From JBATTK01 sp049670505 (GTDB lineage: Bacteria > Bacteroidota > Bacteroidia > Flavobacteriales > Flavobacteriaceae), in assembly GCA_049670505.1 (NCBI GenBank), contig JBATTK010000156.1:1-21885 (forward strand): a stretch of DNA of 21,885 nt, in the 5' to 3' direction. Positions 21,645 to 21,885 of this stretch are shown here, in pieces. Under the pieces are notes generated by a model. That model did no database searches. It was not told the DNA's origin and worked only from the letters and a program-made list of their open reading frames with translations. A program made the translations under genes and the position numbers. The first letter of the stretch is position 1, and every line of letters begins with the position of its first letter.

Positions 21645-21885
21645 ATGACATTTGATCCCGAAAAGAAAACATCTAACGTCATTTTACTGATAGCGTCCTT
21701 CGTTATCGTAAGCCTCATCTTATGGAACACCAATAGTTTTTTCAAAAAATTCAAGGAAGAGGAACGTTTAAAAATGGAAATTTGGGCTACGGCCCAATCA
21801 GAATTTCTATCCTTGTCGGCAGATGCCGATCCGGGCAACCTTCCCTTAAAGGTATTTCAGAACAATACTTCTACCCCCATGATAT
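21645..21885 (+). CDS. Sensor histidine kinase, N-terminal part (cut by window edge)
   Basis: 80 codons are visible from ATG 21645. MTFDPEKKTSNVILLIASFV begins a short cytosolic start and one membrane helix (about 11-27), then a charged helix NSFFKKFKEEERLKMEIWATAQ and QNNTSTPMI at the edge. This start, with LWNTN, K-x-x-E-R-x-K-x-x-x-WA and an NTxxPMI strand, is typical of flavobacterial two-component sensor kinases with a small periplasmic sensor segment. The kinase core itself is outside the window, so the call rests on the N-terminal pattern. It is divergent from the flavin reductase gene. Confidence 0.65.
   Translation, partial: MTFDPEKKTSNVILLIASFVIVSLILWNTNSFFKKFKEEERLKMEIWATAQSEFLSLSADADPGNLPLKVFQNNTSTPMI

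Noticed and set aside
1..21885. CRISPR array, tRNA, rRNA, defence or toxin-antitoxin system
   Set aside because: No regularly spaced repeats, no cloverleaf-like segments and no recognisable defence or toxin genes were found in reading both strands.

Overview
The window reads as a chromosome segment from a marine-type member of the Bacteroidetes, most likely family Flavobacteriaceae. The evidence is the AT-rich composition, A-rich Shine-Dalgarno-poor start regions, several TAnnTTTG-type -7 boxes, a large TonB-dependent receptor with a carboxypeptidase-regulatory N-terminal domain, a DUF3127 protein and a flavobacterial-type sensor kinase N-terminus. I see no rRNA, tRNA, CRISPR array or complete insertion sequence.

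Region 1 (1-6634) holds a minus-strand operon tetR > ABC exporter > HlyD > TolC > YitT (partial) with very tight junctions. It is divergent from two small secreted proteins that are paralogs of each other. The divergent promoter region has three short palindromes and a direct-repeat array, likely TetR operators. The exporter's nucleotide-binding domain keeps Walker A and the Q-loop but has lost the signature motif, the Walker B Asp, the catalytic Glu and the H-loop His.

Region 2 (6695-11668) holds a CutA-like protein, then a LysR regulator divergent from icd (isocitrate dehydrogenase), an unrecognised 113-aa protein and an SbtA-type Na+/bicarbonate transporter, followed by a Crp/Fnr regulator. 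A 2-oxoglutarate-producing, CO2-releasing enzyme is thus placed with a bicarbonate transporter under an adjacent LysR gene. The icd leader contains an inverted repeat and a possible 18-codon leader ORF.

Region 3 (11654-16515) holds an exported NPP-type phosphodiesterase/phosphatase and, upstream on the same strand, an Oar-like TonB-dependent receptor. No SusD is present. A nested hairpin lies between the two genes, and twin palindromes lie upstream of the receptor.

Region 4 (16562-19490) shows a local duplication: tag (3-methyladenine glycosylase) plus an exported PepSY-like protein, then a 162-bp MITE-like element, then a decayed second tag (stop at the catalytic Glu codon) running into a second PepSY-like paralog and a DUF2490 barrel protein.

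Region 5 (19473-21885) is housekeeping: aat, a DUF3127 protein with an SSB-like C-terminal tip, a flavin reductase and the start of a divergent sensor histidine kinase.
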